Assembly: GCA_945901025.1 (NCBI GenBank)
Contig: CAMDJW010000002.1
Span: forward strand, 264,004-328,003
From: Spirosoma fluviale
GTDB lineage: Bacteria; Bacteroidota; Bacteroidia; Cytophagales; Spirosomataceae
DNA: 64,000 bases
Reading direction: 5' to 3'
Part shown: positions 50,164-59,707 of the stretch, piece after piece
Numbering within the stretch: the first letter of the stretch is position 1
Layout of the letters: the number at the start of each line of letters is the position of its first letter
Notes under the pieces: model-generated
The model's input: only the letters and a program-made list of their open reading frames with translations
Told to the model about the DNA's origin: nothing
The model's database searches: none
Position numbers and translations under genes: made by a program

Positions 50164-51381
50164 CTATTTAATCTGGTCCACGGTAATGCCAAAAACTTTC
50201 AAACTGATTTGATTTAAGTCTTCTTTAGGCCCCATAAAATGGATCGTTCGATGATGATGAGTTAACGTTTTTCCAGGATCCAATTCCGCTGCCGGAGAAG
50301 AACTCTCAATCTCATAAAATTTACCCAATTGGTTTCCATTGTTAACGCCATCATTGTATGCATTTACTACATCGCCACTTAAAGGGTCCTTTTGAAGCTC
50401 CCACTTTCCATTGACATATTGAGAATTACCCCCTGGCAAATCAAATTGGGCCACCGTCAACACCTTTTTTTCCGAATCATAACTTCCAATAAATGGCAAA
50501 GCCCGGGACGGAGAAATGCCTATCTTACTCCGATATTTTGCATCGGCCTTAAAAAATATAACTCCATTTTCATGTCTTAATCGGTCAGCCGGTACCTTCC
50601 CAAAATAATCATCCGTATAAACGGGGCCTGCCGCATCTTGTTTAAATGGCGCAACAACCATTGTTCTTTCAGAAGCATTTAACATGCTTAAAATCCAAAT
50701 GGATAGCATTCCATTGGTTTTATTCCAAGGATTTTTTCCTGTATTGGTAATGGAATTAGCGGTTTCAAACCCAACCATCTTAACCTCATTGGACAGATTA
50801 ATGCCGAGCAATTGGTTAATGTTTTCTTTACCCAATAATCGAATATCCCGATCCACACGCAGGTCCAAAGCTGTCCCTATATAATTTTCAAAATGCATAT
50901 CCTTGGTCAATTTCGCCTCCGATTTAGTCGCGGAAATGAGTTGGAACGCCTCTGAATCAATTTCCTTAGGTACTTGCCAATTTTCAAATGAAAAGTCATT
51001 CCCCTTCTTAAAATAAATGGAAAATTGGCCCCCCTCCGGCCCCAACCAAAACCGCTCTTCCCCCCCAAATGCCGTCATATGTTGGGTCGTCTTTCGGGTA
51101 GCCAATAAATCATAATTAAGCCAACCAAAAGAAGTACCATGATCGCCTTCGGCAGTACTGGTCATCACACGACCTTGTAAATTAGGGGAAATGATGATTT
51201 TAGCATCACCGCTAGAATCCTCTAATACTAGAATTCCCGGCTCACTTTTTTGAAGAAATTCGAGATCAAAACCAAAAGTGCCTTGGGTTGAAGGAGTGTT
51301 TGTGCAAGAAAAAGCCATAAATAAAAAACAGATTATATATTTCATGAGCAAAATCATCTTAAAATTTGGCGATTTTAACAT
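50164..51381 (-). CDS. DUF6786-like lipoprotein
   Basis: Lipobox FMAFSC; GRVMTSTAEGDHGTSFGWLNYDLL; FGGEERFWLGPEGGQFSIYF. Confidence 0.75.
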   Translation of the reverse strand: MLKSPNFKMILLMKYIICFLFMAFSCTNTPSTQGTFGFDLEFLQKSEPGILVLEDSSGDAKIIISPNLQGRVMTSTAEGDHGTSFGWLNYDLLATRKTTQHMTAFGGEERFWLGPEGGQFSIYFKKGNDFSFENWQVPKEIDSEAFQLISATKSEAKLTKDMHFENYIGTALDLRVDRDIRLLGKENINQLLGINLSNEVKMVGFETANSITNTGKNPWNKTNGMLSIWILSMLNASERTMVVAPFKQDAAGPVYTDDYFGKVPADRLRHENGVIFFKADAKYRSKIGISPSRALPFIGSYDSEKKVLTVAQFDLPGGNSQYVNGKWELQKDPLSGDVVNAYNDGVNNGNQLGKFYEIESSSPAAELDPGKTLTHHHRTIHFMGPKEDLNQISLKVFGITVDQIK

Positions 51382-51448
51382 TTAATCTACGACATTTTTA
51401 AGATTAATTGTAAATTACAAACTTACAAATCTTGTTAACATCAAAAAA

Positions 51449-51949
51449 ATGATAAAAAAAATCGCCCTAGGCCTCATTGGCCTCTTGATCGTAATTCAAT
51501 TTATTCCCCAAGAGAAAAATCTTTCGGATGATCAACTATTTGATATTTCAAAGAAATACGAAATTCCTGCCGACGTACAAGTTATCTTGAAAAATGCGTG
51601 CAATGATTGCCACACCAATAAATCTACGTACCCATGGTATAGCAAGATCGAACCTGTAGGGTTTTGGTTAAATCACCACATCAATGACGGTAAAAAACAT
51701 TTGAATTTCTCCACTTTTTTACAAAAACCAATCGCGGTTCAGAATCATAAATTGGAAGAAGTTGTTGAACAAGTAGAGGAAAAAGAAATGCCAATGCCTT
51801 CGTATACCTATTTAGGCTTGCATGGGGATGCTAATTTAACAGACCAACAAAGAGAGATTTTGATCAAATGGGCAAAATCACAAATGGCAATGTTGAAAGC
51901 AACATATCCAGCGGATAGCTTGAAAATGAAGCCCCGACCTAAATCTTAA
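51449..51949 (+). CDS. Haem-binding domain-containing protein
   Basis: NACNDCHTNKSTYPWYSKIEPVGFWLNHHINDGKKHLNFS. Confidence 0.88.
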   Translation: MIKKIALGLIGLLIVIQFIPQEKNLSDDQLFDISKKYEIPADVQVILKNACNDCHTNKSTYPWYSKIEPVGFWLNHHINDGKKHLNFSTFLQKPIAVQNHKLEEVVEQVEEKEMPMPSYTYLGLHGDANLTDQQREILIKWAKSQMAMLKATYPADSLKMKPRPKS

Positions 51950-51953
51950 CTAA

Positions 51954-51996
51954 TATTTATTGGCTTTGGCAGAAAAATCACCAAAGCCAATAAATA
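51954..51996. terminator. Bidirectional hairpin terminator overlapping the end of the PepSY gene
   Basis: TATTTATTGGCTTTGG-CAGAAAAATCA-CCAAAGCCAATAAATA, 16-bp perfect arms; right arm encodes the last codons YWLW of the minus-strand CDS. Confidence 0.75.
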
Positions 51997-52592
51997 ATTC
52001 CAACAGCAATGATGCCAATCATGGCAACAAGCAATCCATTGCTGCGCCGTTTTTTTAAAAATAGCATTAGGATTAAACCCGTTATTGAAATTAAAGTCAT
52101 AAAAATGGCGGACAAATCGATCATCCAAGACCAGCCTTCGCCTGTGTCCCGGCCTTTGTGTAGGTCATTCATGACAGCTACAATTCCCATATTTGTTTCC
52201 GTTAAATGGTAGGCCCCATCTTCCCGGCTAATAAATATATCTGAAGTATATCCCGGGCCCTGAAACGATATAGAACATTCGCGGTCATCAATTCTAAAAT
52301 CATTCAACAATCCTTTCACTCCATGTGTCGCCCTAAAATATTCGACTATGGTCAATTTAGGAATTTTTGCGGTGTCGGATTGATTCACCCAAGCAGGATT
52401 TAATTTGGCATCTATTTCTTTGACCAATGTTTTTTCTGGAAACCAATCGACATGATTCAATGTCAATCCCGTGACCGCAAAGAAAAGGACAATGATAAAG
52501 CTAAACATGGATAAGTAAATATGGAGCCAGCGAGTCCATGTAGCGACTGGCGTCTTCCAATTTGTTTTTGAAGTGGCCATAGTTTTTTCCAT
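51978..52592 (-). CDS. PepSY-associated TM helix domain protein
   Basis: WKTPVATWTRWLHIYLSMFSFIIVLFFAVTGLTLNHVDWF; C-terminal TM. Confidence 0.85.
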   Translation of the reverse strand: MEKTMATSKTNWKTPVATWTRWLHIYLSMFSFIIVLFFAVTGLTLNHVDWFPEKTLVKEIDAKLNPAWVNQSDTAKIPKLTIVEYFRATHGVKGLLNDFRIDDRECSISFQGPGYTSDIFISREDGAYHLTETNMGIVAVMNDLHKGRDTGEGWSWMIDLSAIFMTLISITGLILMLFLKKRRSNGLLVAMIGIIAVGIIYWLW

Positions 52593-54077
52593 TTATTTAT
52601 TTCTATACGCTAATGATGCGGAAGTAATTTCCTCGTTACCCGGTAGCACTTGGTCTTTCGGTTTCCCATCAAAATTCATCTCTTGCTTAATTAATTGGTA
52701 CGTTCCATGCTCCCGAGCCGCCTCCACAAATACGGTATATTTCCCCTGATTTACATATTGGCCTGCATCATTCTTTCCATCCCAAACCAACGCGTAATTT
52801 CCAGCGGGTCGGGTTGCGCCAGTAATAGAAGACACATCAATTTCATTCGCCCTTTGTGCTGCATACCAAGATCTTAAATCTGGAAGCCAACGAGGTTTGT
52901 TATACCAAAGTGCAATTCTGCGAATCGGTTTATGAGCTTCATCTTCAATCCAAACCGCCACAAATGGACGTCTAAATCTTCCTTCAAATCTGGCCAGTTC
53001 AAAATTGATCACTAGCTCTTGGTTAGCACTCCAGGCCTTTTCTTTCAAATGAACCATTGAAATTGAAGATTTTGCTGCTACATTTTCAGTCGATATAATT
53101 TGATTATGCCAATGGTCACTAGTCGTTATCTGACCCTCACGATTCATCAATAAAAATTCAGTGCCTGGGATTGTTGATGCCAACGCTTTAGACTCAGCAA
53201 TAGACAACACATTAAATGCAGTCGCCAAAGCCCCAGCGGTCACCGCATCTGAATGTACCACGGTAGCACTAATAATTTCCTCCGCCGGAAGAGCCGTTCT
53301 TGGATCCACGACATGCGAATATTTCGCTCCATTTATTTCGACTCCTCTTCTATAATCGCCACTGGTTGCTACAGCCTTATTATTAACATGGACAATGGCT
53401 AATGGCTCCGCATTCTCTGAACTATTTCTAGGATCAGTCAACGCAATTTTTTCTGTATAATTTCCTTTGACAATTAAATCTCCACCGATATTAATCACCA
53501 AACCTTCCACTCCTTCTTCTTTCATAGCCTTCTCACTCGCTTGTTCCATAATATACGACTTCGCAAATGTGTGCAAACGTAAAGCTGCATCTGTCGCATG
53601 AGTCGCTGTCCCTTTCCCTAATTCCCAATGCGCTTGATTTGCTTTCGCAGCCACTTCATCTAAACGATCTTTCGAGGGAAGCTTATTTTCCATCGCTGCA
53701 AAATTCCATAATTGGTTTATTTCCTCCGCTGCAGATTGGATAACCCCACTCGTTTTCTTATTCCAAACATCAAACGATTGTAGAACGGAATGCAATTCGT
53801 CAGAAACCGGAACGGCTTCATTCATTGTTTTTTGCCACCGACTAAATTCAGTCGACGAATCAAAAGAACCCAAGATATGACTAAGTCTTTTAATCTCATC
53901 CAAAACTACCTTTTCAGCTTTTTCAGCAATTTCAAACGTATTTGCGATGATTTTTAAGTCCATCGAAGTCCCTAAAATATAATCAAAATGGGCAGATAAA
54001 ATCCCGGAATGGCTTGAGGCGGATGCTTGGGGAATAGCCGAAATTAATGATGCTAACCCTATGTTCAATGCTGGCAT
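52593..54077 (-). CDS. ApbE-like FAD:protein FMN transferase fused to DUF2271 domain
   Basis: ApbE part: HILGSFDSSTEFSRWQ...GLVINIGGDLIVKG...YSHVVDPRTALPAEEIISATVVHSDAVTAGALATAFNVL; C-term RFRRPFVAVWIEDEAHKPIRRIALWYNKPRWLPDLRSWY...SSITGATRPAGNYALVWDGKNDAGQ. Confidence 0.9.
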   Translation of the reverse strand: MPALNIGLASLISAIPQASASSHSGILSAHFDYILGTSMDLKIIANTFEIAEKAEKVVLDEIKRLSHILGSFDSSTEFSRWQKTMNEAVPVSDELHSVLQSFDVWNKKTSGVIQSAAEEINQLWNFAAMENKLPSKDRLDEVAAKANQAHWELGKGTATHATDAALRLHTFAKSYIMEQASEKAMKEEGVEGLVINIGGDLIVKGNYTEKIALTDPRNSSENAEPLAIVHVNNKAVATSGDYRRGVEINGAKYSHVVDPRTALPAEEIISATVVHSDAVTAGALATAFNVLSIAESKALASTIPGTEFLLMNREGQITTSDHWHNQIISTENVAAKSSISMVHLKEKAWSANQELVINFELARFEGRFRRPFVAVWIEDEAHKPIRRIALWYNKPRWLPDLRSWYAAQRANEIDVSSITGATRPAGNYALVWDGKNDAGQYVNQGKYTVFVEAAREHGTYQLIKQEMNFDGKPKDQVLPGNEEITSASLAYRNK

Positions 54078-54198
54078 ATATTTAATGGGGTTTATTGTGC
54101 AAACATAAGAAGTCAGCTACATCGAACTTGATCAAATAGACCAAATTAAGCATTTTGTCTACCTAAAAAGATGAGCAAAACCTGATTGAAAAAAAATA

Positions 54199-54224
54199 CC
54201 CCTAGAAAAATGAATTTCTAGAGG
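54199..54224 (-). terminator. Intrinsic terminator downstream of alcohol dehydrogenase
   Basis: Minus strand CCTCTAGAAA-TTCATT-TTTCTAGGGG (one GU) followed by TATTTTTTTTC. Confidence 0.7.
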
Positions 54225-54253
54225 CATTTAAAAAATGATTAAAAGACTATTAG

Positions 54254-55297
54254 CTACATCGAAGCCATGTCTATGACAAAGCGATACTTCACATCTGAAT
54301 TTGAGATACGGGTATAGGCTTCATTAATATCCTTCATTTGAATCATCTCCACATCGGATAAAATATTATGTTCCGCACAGTAGTCCAACATTTCCTGCGT
54401 TTCCGCAATGCCGCCAACGTTAGAACCAATGATGCTTCTACGCCTCGAAATTAATTTGGCACTCCCTAATTCATTGTCTTCCGGAGGAATTCCCACTAAA
54501 AGCATTTTACCTTCGACGGTCAATAAATCCAAAAATTTATTCAAATCATATTTAGCCGCGACGGTATTCAATATAAAATCGAATTGGCCACGCAAAGCTT
54601 TCATTTGTTCCTTGTCGGTCGACAAAGCAAAATGATGTGCCCCTAACATTTTGGCATCATTTTCTTTAGAAGGCGAAGTACTTAACATCGTCACTTCCGC
54701 ACCCATCGACACCGCAAACTTAACGCCCATATGGCCCAAACCACCTAGACCTAAAACCGCCACCTTATGTCCTTTTCCTACGCCTGCGTATTTTAACGGA
54801 GAATACGTCGTGATTCCCGCACACAATAAAGGAGCCACGCGTTCTAGTTCTTTTGTAAAGGGGATATGCAACGTAAAGGCTTCATCCACCACATATTGTT
54901 TTGAATAACCTCCAAAAGTAGGCGTTACTCCATCGCGATAAAATCCATTGTAAGTAGGCGTAAACCCTTCATCACAATACTGCTCCTGGCCTTTTTTGCA
55001 TGATGGACATTCCCGACACGAATCGATAAAAACACCTACCCCTGCCATTTCGCCAACTTTAAATTGGGTTACCCCAGAACCGATTTGGCTAATTTTGCCT
55101 ACAATCTCATGCCCAGGAACAATAGGATAGACAGAAGGTCCCCACTCAGAACGTGCCATGTGAATATCAGAATGGCAAACGCCACAATATAAAATGTCAA
55201 TTAGAATATCTTTCTCACCTAATTCCCTACGTTCAAATTCGATAGGAGCGATTGAAGACGTGGCATTTAAGGCGCCATAGCCTGAAACTTGAATCAT
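54254..55297 (-). CDS. Zinc-dependent NAD(P) alcohol dehydrogenase (CAD/YahK-like)
   Basis: GVCHSDIHMARSEWGPSVYPIVPGHEIVG; CRECPSCKKGQEQYCD; GLGGLGHMGVKFA. Confidence 0.93.
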   Translation of the reverse strand: MIQVSGYGALNATSSIAPIEFERRELGEKDILIDILYCGVCHSDIHMARSEWGPSVYPIVPGHEIVGKISQIGSGVTQFKVGEMAGVGVFIDSCRECPSCKKGQEQYCDEGFTPTYNGFYRDGVTPTFGGYSKQYVVDEAFTLHIPFTKELERVAPLLCAGITTYSPLKYAGVGKGHKVAVLGLGGLGHMGVKFAVSMGAEVTMLSTSPSKENDAKMLGAHHFALSTDKEQMKALRGQFDFILNTVAAKYDLNKFLDLLTVEGKMLLVGIPPEDNELGSAKLISRRRSIIGSNVGGIAETQEMLDYCAEHNILSDVEMIQMKDINEAYTRISNSDVKYRFVIDMASM

Positions 55298-55342
55298 AAA
55301 TATCTATTTTTAAACCTAAACAAAAATGCAGAAAAATGGTTT

Positions 55343-56095
55343 TTAGAAATCCGTTGCCGCCTGAACAAAATCCATATCTTTCATCCAAATATTCCGATAA
55401 CGAACATCGTGTCCTTCAGCCTGCAATTTCAGCCCTTGAGGAGAATCTGTGATCCCTTTTCCGCCATTATTTCCACCGTCAATTCCCGAGTTTGGACCAC
55501 CCCATACTTGGTTAATGACCTGATTTTTGTGCACTTTCTTTCCATTAAAATACATCGTAACCATCGGCTTTTCTGTTAATACCCCATCTTTAAATCGGGC
55601 CGCGCGGAACTGAATATCATACGCATTCCATTTCCCAATCCCATTATAAGCATAATAAGGAGATGGAGTTTCATTAATCACCGCAGCCATTCCATGCTTC
55701 GTAGTGTCGCCATCTAAGACTTGAATTTCATACCTATTTTGTAAATACACCCCTGAATTTCCCCCTTTAGAAGGAATGAAGAATTCGATGTGTAATCTGA
55801 AATCACGAAATTTTCTTTTGGTAACAATATCCGCAGAACCATATTTCCCACCAGCTCCTGCCGGATCATTCGTCGAAACCGTGGTTCCTTTATCCACAGG
55901 ATCTGAAACAATTTCCCATTTAATAGGCATTTGGGCTGCAAAGCGAGGCCCTTCCCAATAGGTCCATTTTTCATCTAACATAGACCGAGATCCATCAAAC
56001 ATCATATCAGCATTTTTGGGTTTTTTAGCACCTAGGCCAATTTGCGCGATGGCCCCCACAGATACCATCAAAAATAAAATAGTATACTTTTTCAT
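55343..56095 (-). CDS. DUF1080 domain (3-keto-disaccharide hydrolase-like) protein
   Basis: KFRDFRLHIEFFIPSKGGNSGVYLQNRYEIQVLD. Confidence 0.9.
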   Translation of the reverse strand: MKKYTILFLMVSVGAIAQIGLGAKKPKNADMMFDGSRSMLDEKWTYWEGPRFAAQMPIKWEIVSDPVDKGTTVSTNDPAGAGGKYGSADIVTKRKFRDFRLHIEFFIPSKGGNSGVYLQNRYEIQVLDGDTTKHGMAAVINETPSPYYAYNGIGKWNAYDIQFRAARFKDGVLTEKPMVTMYFNGKKVHKNQVINQVWGGPNSGIDGGNNGGKGITDSPQGLKLQAEGHDVRYRNIWMKDMDFVQAATDF

Positions 56096-56164
56096 AACAA
56101 TAGGTTTGGTTTAAGCTTGCAATAAAAGAAAAATTTGGCAAAAGCCGTCAGAATTAGCGTAATC

Positions 56165-57463
56165 CTATAGATAATTTTGTAAAACGAGTACTCCTAATAA
56201 TCCCACGACCGCTAAAATTGTTTCCATAATGGTCCAAGATCTCAATGAATCTTTAATGGTCACCCCAAAGTATTCCTTGTACAACCAAAATCCCGCATCA
56301 TTCACATGAGAAAGGACCATAGATCCGGCACCGATACTCAGCGCCATTAAATTTGGATTCGTCCCGCTCGCACTTAAAATAGGTAAAATTAATCCAGCAG
56401 TCGTTATGCCCGCAACGGTCGACGAGCCCGTCACAATACGCAAAACCCCCGCAATCATCCACGCAATAATTAAAGGATCCAAGGTACTTTGTTGGGTTAA
56501 TTTCAAAATCTCATCACCAACTTTCATCGCCTGCAATATTTCTTTAAATGCTCCCGCACCACCGAAGGTCAACATCAACGGAGAAATATCTTTGATGGAT
56601 TCCAACAACCATCCTTGCATTTCCGACCAAGAAATACCCCGATTAAATCCCAATAAGTAAATAGCCGCGCCTAGTGAAATTAGGAGTGCGACGATCGGCT
56701 CGCCGACAAACTCAAGTACAGGATTGTGAAGGTTTTTGGCAAAAGATTGCATGGCAATTAAACCTACGGGCAATAATAATACAAACAAGCTGGCGCTTAA
56801 ACTAGGGGCCTTTGCAGCCGTGGGAGGTTCTACAAAAGACATGGGAGAAGCAGGAATATTTCTAAGAGTCTTCCCAAAAAGCCAGCCAGAAGCAAGCATC
56901 GCGGGAATTGAAATCACAATTCCTAATCCCAAAGTAACACCCATGTCGGCACCTGGTAAATGCGTGACCAAATAATAAGGCGCGGGGTGTGGAGGTAAAA
57001 ATCCCTGCGTGATGGACAAAGAAGCGAGCATCGGAATGCCCAAGTAAACCACCGGTAAATTATGTCGCTGTGCCGTGGATAAAACCAAAGGGGCCATCAG
57101 CAAAAAAGCCACCGAATAAAACAAAGGAAGGCCCACAATAAACCCAATGATCATAAAGGCAAATGGCAAGTTTTTATGCCCTAAGACATCCACTAGCCAG
57201 TCGGCAATGACCGTAGTCGCCTGACTTTTAGCGACCATTTTACCAATCATCGCCCCCAAAATAATAATGGGTATAATCGAACCTAAAGTGCCCCCAATTC
57301 CTTTTTGGATCGCTATAATTGTATCCCCCGTAGTTAATCCACTCGCTAAACCTAAGCCTAGGGAAACCAGTAAAAAGGATATAAATGGCTGAAGCTTGAG
57401 TACTGAAATAAACAGCACCAATAAAACAATGGCTACACAAATGAATACCCAAATACTGATCAT
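56165..57463 (-). CDS. GntP family gluconate/organic acid permease
   Basis: Multi-TM; GDTIIAIQKGIGGTLGSIIPIIILGAMIGKMVAKS; SHVNDAGFWLYKEYFG. Confidence 0.93.
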   Translation of the reverse strand: MISIWVFICVAIVLLVLFISVLKLQPFISFLLVSLGLGLASGLTTGDTIIAIQKGIGGTLGSIIPIIILGAMIGKMVAKSQATTVIADWLVDVLGHKNLPFAFMIIGFIVGLPLFYSVAFLLMAPLVLSTAQRHNLPVVYLGIPMLASLSITQGFLPPHPAPYYLVTHLPGADMGVTLGLGIVISIPAMLASGWLFGKTLRNIPASPMSFVEPPTAAKAPSLSASLFVLLLPVGLIAMQSFAKNLHNPVLEFVGEPIVALLISLGAAIYLLGFNRGISWSEMQGWLLESIKDISPLMLTFGGAGAFKEILQAMKVGDEILKLTQQSTLDPLIIAWMIAGVLRIVTGSSTVAGITTAGLILPILSASGTNPNLMALSIGAGSMVLSHVNDAGFWLYKEYFGVTIKDSLRSWTIMETILAVVGLLGVLVLQNYL

Positions 57464-57487
57464 CTTATCATTAAACGACTAAAATAA

Positions 57488-59707
57488 TTATTTTCCTGAT
57501 ACCGGTGCACTAATTACCTTTAAATATCTTCCCATCCAATAAGGCAATAACCAAATGTCCCCGGCGCTATGTTCGGAATTTCCATTCCCCCCATTGCGGT
57601 CCATATTAAACATACTTCCATTATGGCGTTGAACAGGTCGCTCATCTGGAGGCAAAACCTCTTTGGTTTTTTGATCTCTAAAATTAGGGGCTAGCTTTTC
57701 GATATCACCCCGATGGCTATTTTGAATGACCCAATCCACCAAGTCCATGGGATGCTCACGTAAATACCAAGCCGCCTCATCTAAATCAAATTTTTGTGTG
57801 CCTGTTAACGCCGTAAAAATATTCCAAGCACCTTCTTTTTCAGGCCTTTCAATTTCCCAATGGTCGATGATGGATTTTTTAAAACTAGCCTTCAAAGTAT
57901 CATTGAATGCATAGCGATATAAACCCCAATACCCAACATAATACATTTCATCATCCGAATGATTCCAGCCGTCCGACAGATTTTTTGCGTTCGGATCAGC
58001 GTTATCTGGTGCATGTCCAATTTGGCCAATTGGCCTCATCAAGTTCTCATAGTATCCATGCTTTTGCATGAGCTCAAAAGCCTTTTGTTTGTAAATTGGT
58101 TTTTTGGTAAACCGATATGCCGTCTGCAACATCGCCACAATATTGGATGAGTTCAATTTGCGATCCCCAATGTTTGTCGGGAAGCCATTCACATACTCTG
58201 GATTCCAACGCCCCCACAAAGTAGGCTTACCATTGTAGTCAATTAAGTACCAATTATTTTTGATGATATGTGACATCAGCGTGTCAATCAAAACAATGGA
58301 ACGTTTTTGCAAATCAGGGACATCCACTAATTCCGCCAAAGCGCCAAAGGCAAAAATATGCCCAATCACTTCGTCTGATGAGGTGGTAGATTTCCAATCC
58401 CACTCGGGCTCAGGAGAATGTTGCCAGCGCTCAGGGTCTGAAAGCTGTGAAATAAACCCACGTCTCTCAAAGGAGCGTGCAGGAAACCCCGGTACCGGAT
58501 TAACCGTATACAACCTTTCCATCGACTCAAAGGCCTCGCGTACATTCGCTAGGGCATCTGCTTCCTTGGTCACTGCATACCTAAAAATCTCTCCTCCCAA
58601 ATACATCGAAGTCCATAGACCGTCATTATCAGAATCCGATAAATATCCAGTCGTAATATTCCCATGATCCATGTTATCCAAGTGTGCATTAAAGCCATTT
58701 CGAATATGTCGGTCACGCACTTGAGCCTCATAGTACATCGCCTTTTCATGCAAGGTCATCGACTTAAAACAAATTTGACCCAAACCAGCTTTCGTCAACA
58801 CCAATACGGAATTTTGGGGTCCTGCACTGATCGATGTGACTGCATTGCTTGGAAGCCAGCGCTCCCCTTGGTAATAATCAAACTTACCATCTTTGCGTAA
58901 AGCAAATGCTCCGTTAGTGGAACCAAACCATATTTTATCCCCTAAAATCTTGACGGCTGTAATTGATTTAACCGGAATTTTTTGTTGGAGTACCCCCGCC
59001 TTTTTACCTGCCAAATCCACTTTAAAAAATCCTTCACTACTACCTACAACGGCGTCATTTCCTTTGACGTCAAATGCCGTTAAATTATTTCCAGAAACCC
59101 ATAAAGATAATTGGCCCGTAGCCGCATCAAAACGATGCAAACCTTTAGAAGTAAGTACCCAAAAATAACCTGTACTTTTATCAAAATTGATTGCCAGCAA
59201 TGGGTCTCCCGCTACGTTTAATTTAAAAATAGTCTTTGATTTTTTGACCAAATGCAAGGAAGAGCCATCGGAAATTAAAAACGTAAAATCATTTCCGCCA
59301 GCGGCCAAATTCGCTCCTGGCAATTCATGGGTGGAATAAAGAGTTCCAGCCCAAGCATGGCTAAAAATAGCTTTGTCATCGACAAAAACAAATTGGTTTT
59401 CATGGGCTAATAAGCTTTGAATTTTTTTAGGGGCGCTGGTCCGGTTTCGCTTGTCAGCCATTAAAACCCCGGGGTATAAAAATTGGCCATCATGAGGCAA
59501 TAGCAAACCCGCCGAACTAAATATTTTGATAGATCCGTTGCGGTCGGCAAAGGCAGACTTCAACGCGACCTGACTATCTTTTACATAGTATTTGATACTA
59601 TAATCCTGCATGTAGGGCTTATCTACATAAACTGGCTGAGTTGTTTTTTTTTGCCCATAAACACCCCCACTTAAAAACAGCAAAAATAATGCGATACTTT
59701 TTTTCAT
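57488..59707 (-). CDS. Secreted propeller + alpha/alpha-barrel-like protein
   Basis: Signal peptide; propeller-like ITAVKILGDKIWFGSTNGAFALRKDGK; then DSDNDGLWTSMYLGGEIFRYAVTKEADALANVREAFESMERLYTVN. Confidence 0.7.
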   Translation of the reverse strand: MKKSIALFLLFLSGGVYGQKKTTQPVYVDKPYMQDYSIKYYVKDSQVALKSAFADRNGSIKIFSSAGLLLPHDGQFLYPGVLMADKRNRTSAPKKIQSLLAHENQFVFVDDKAIFSHAWAGTLYSTHELPGANLAAGGNDFTFLISDGSSLHLVKKSKTIFKLNVAGDPLLAINFDKSTGYFWVLTSKGLHRFDAATGQLSLWVSGNNLTAFDVKGNDAVVGSSEGFFKVDLAGKKAGVLQQKIPVKSITAVKILGDKIWFGSTNGAFALRKDGKFDYYQGERWLPSNAVTSISAGPQNSVLVLTKAGLGQICFKSMTLHEKAMYYEAQVRDRHIRNGFNAHLDNMDHGNITTGYLSDSDNDGLWTSMYLGGEIFRYAVTKEADALANVREAFESMERLYTVNPVPGFPARSFERRGFISQLSDPERWQHSPEPEWDWKSTTSSDEVIGHIFAFGALAELVDVPDLQKRSIVLIDTLMSHIIKNNWYLIDYNGKPTLWGRWNPEYVNGFPTNIGDRKLNSSNIVAMLQTAYRFTKKPIYKQKAFELMQKHGYYENLMRPIGQIGHAPDNADPNAKNLSDGWNHSDDEMYYVGYWGLYRYAFNDTLKASFKKSIIDHWEIERPEKEGAWNIFTALTGTQKFDLDEAAWYLREHPMDLVDWVIQNSHRGDIEKLAPNFRDQKTKEVLPPDERPVQRHNGSMFNMDRNGGNGNSEHSAGDIWLLPYWMGRYLKVISAPVSGK

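Noticed and set aside
58260-58667. 135-aa plus-strand ORF
   Set aside because: Fully antisense to the well-supported 57488-59707 protein; composition typical of a shadow ORF.
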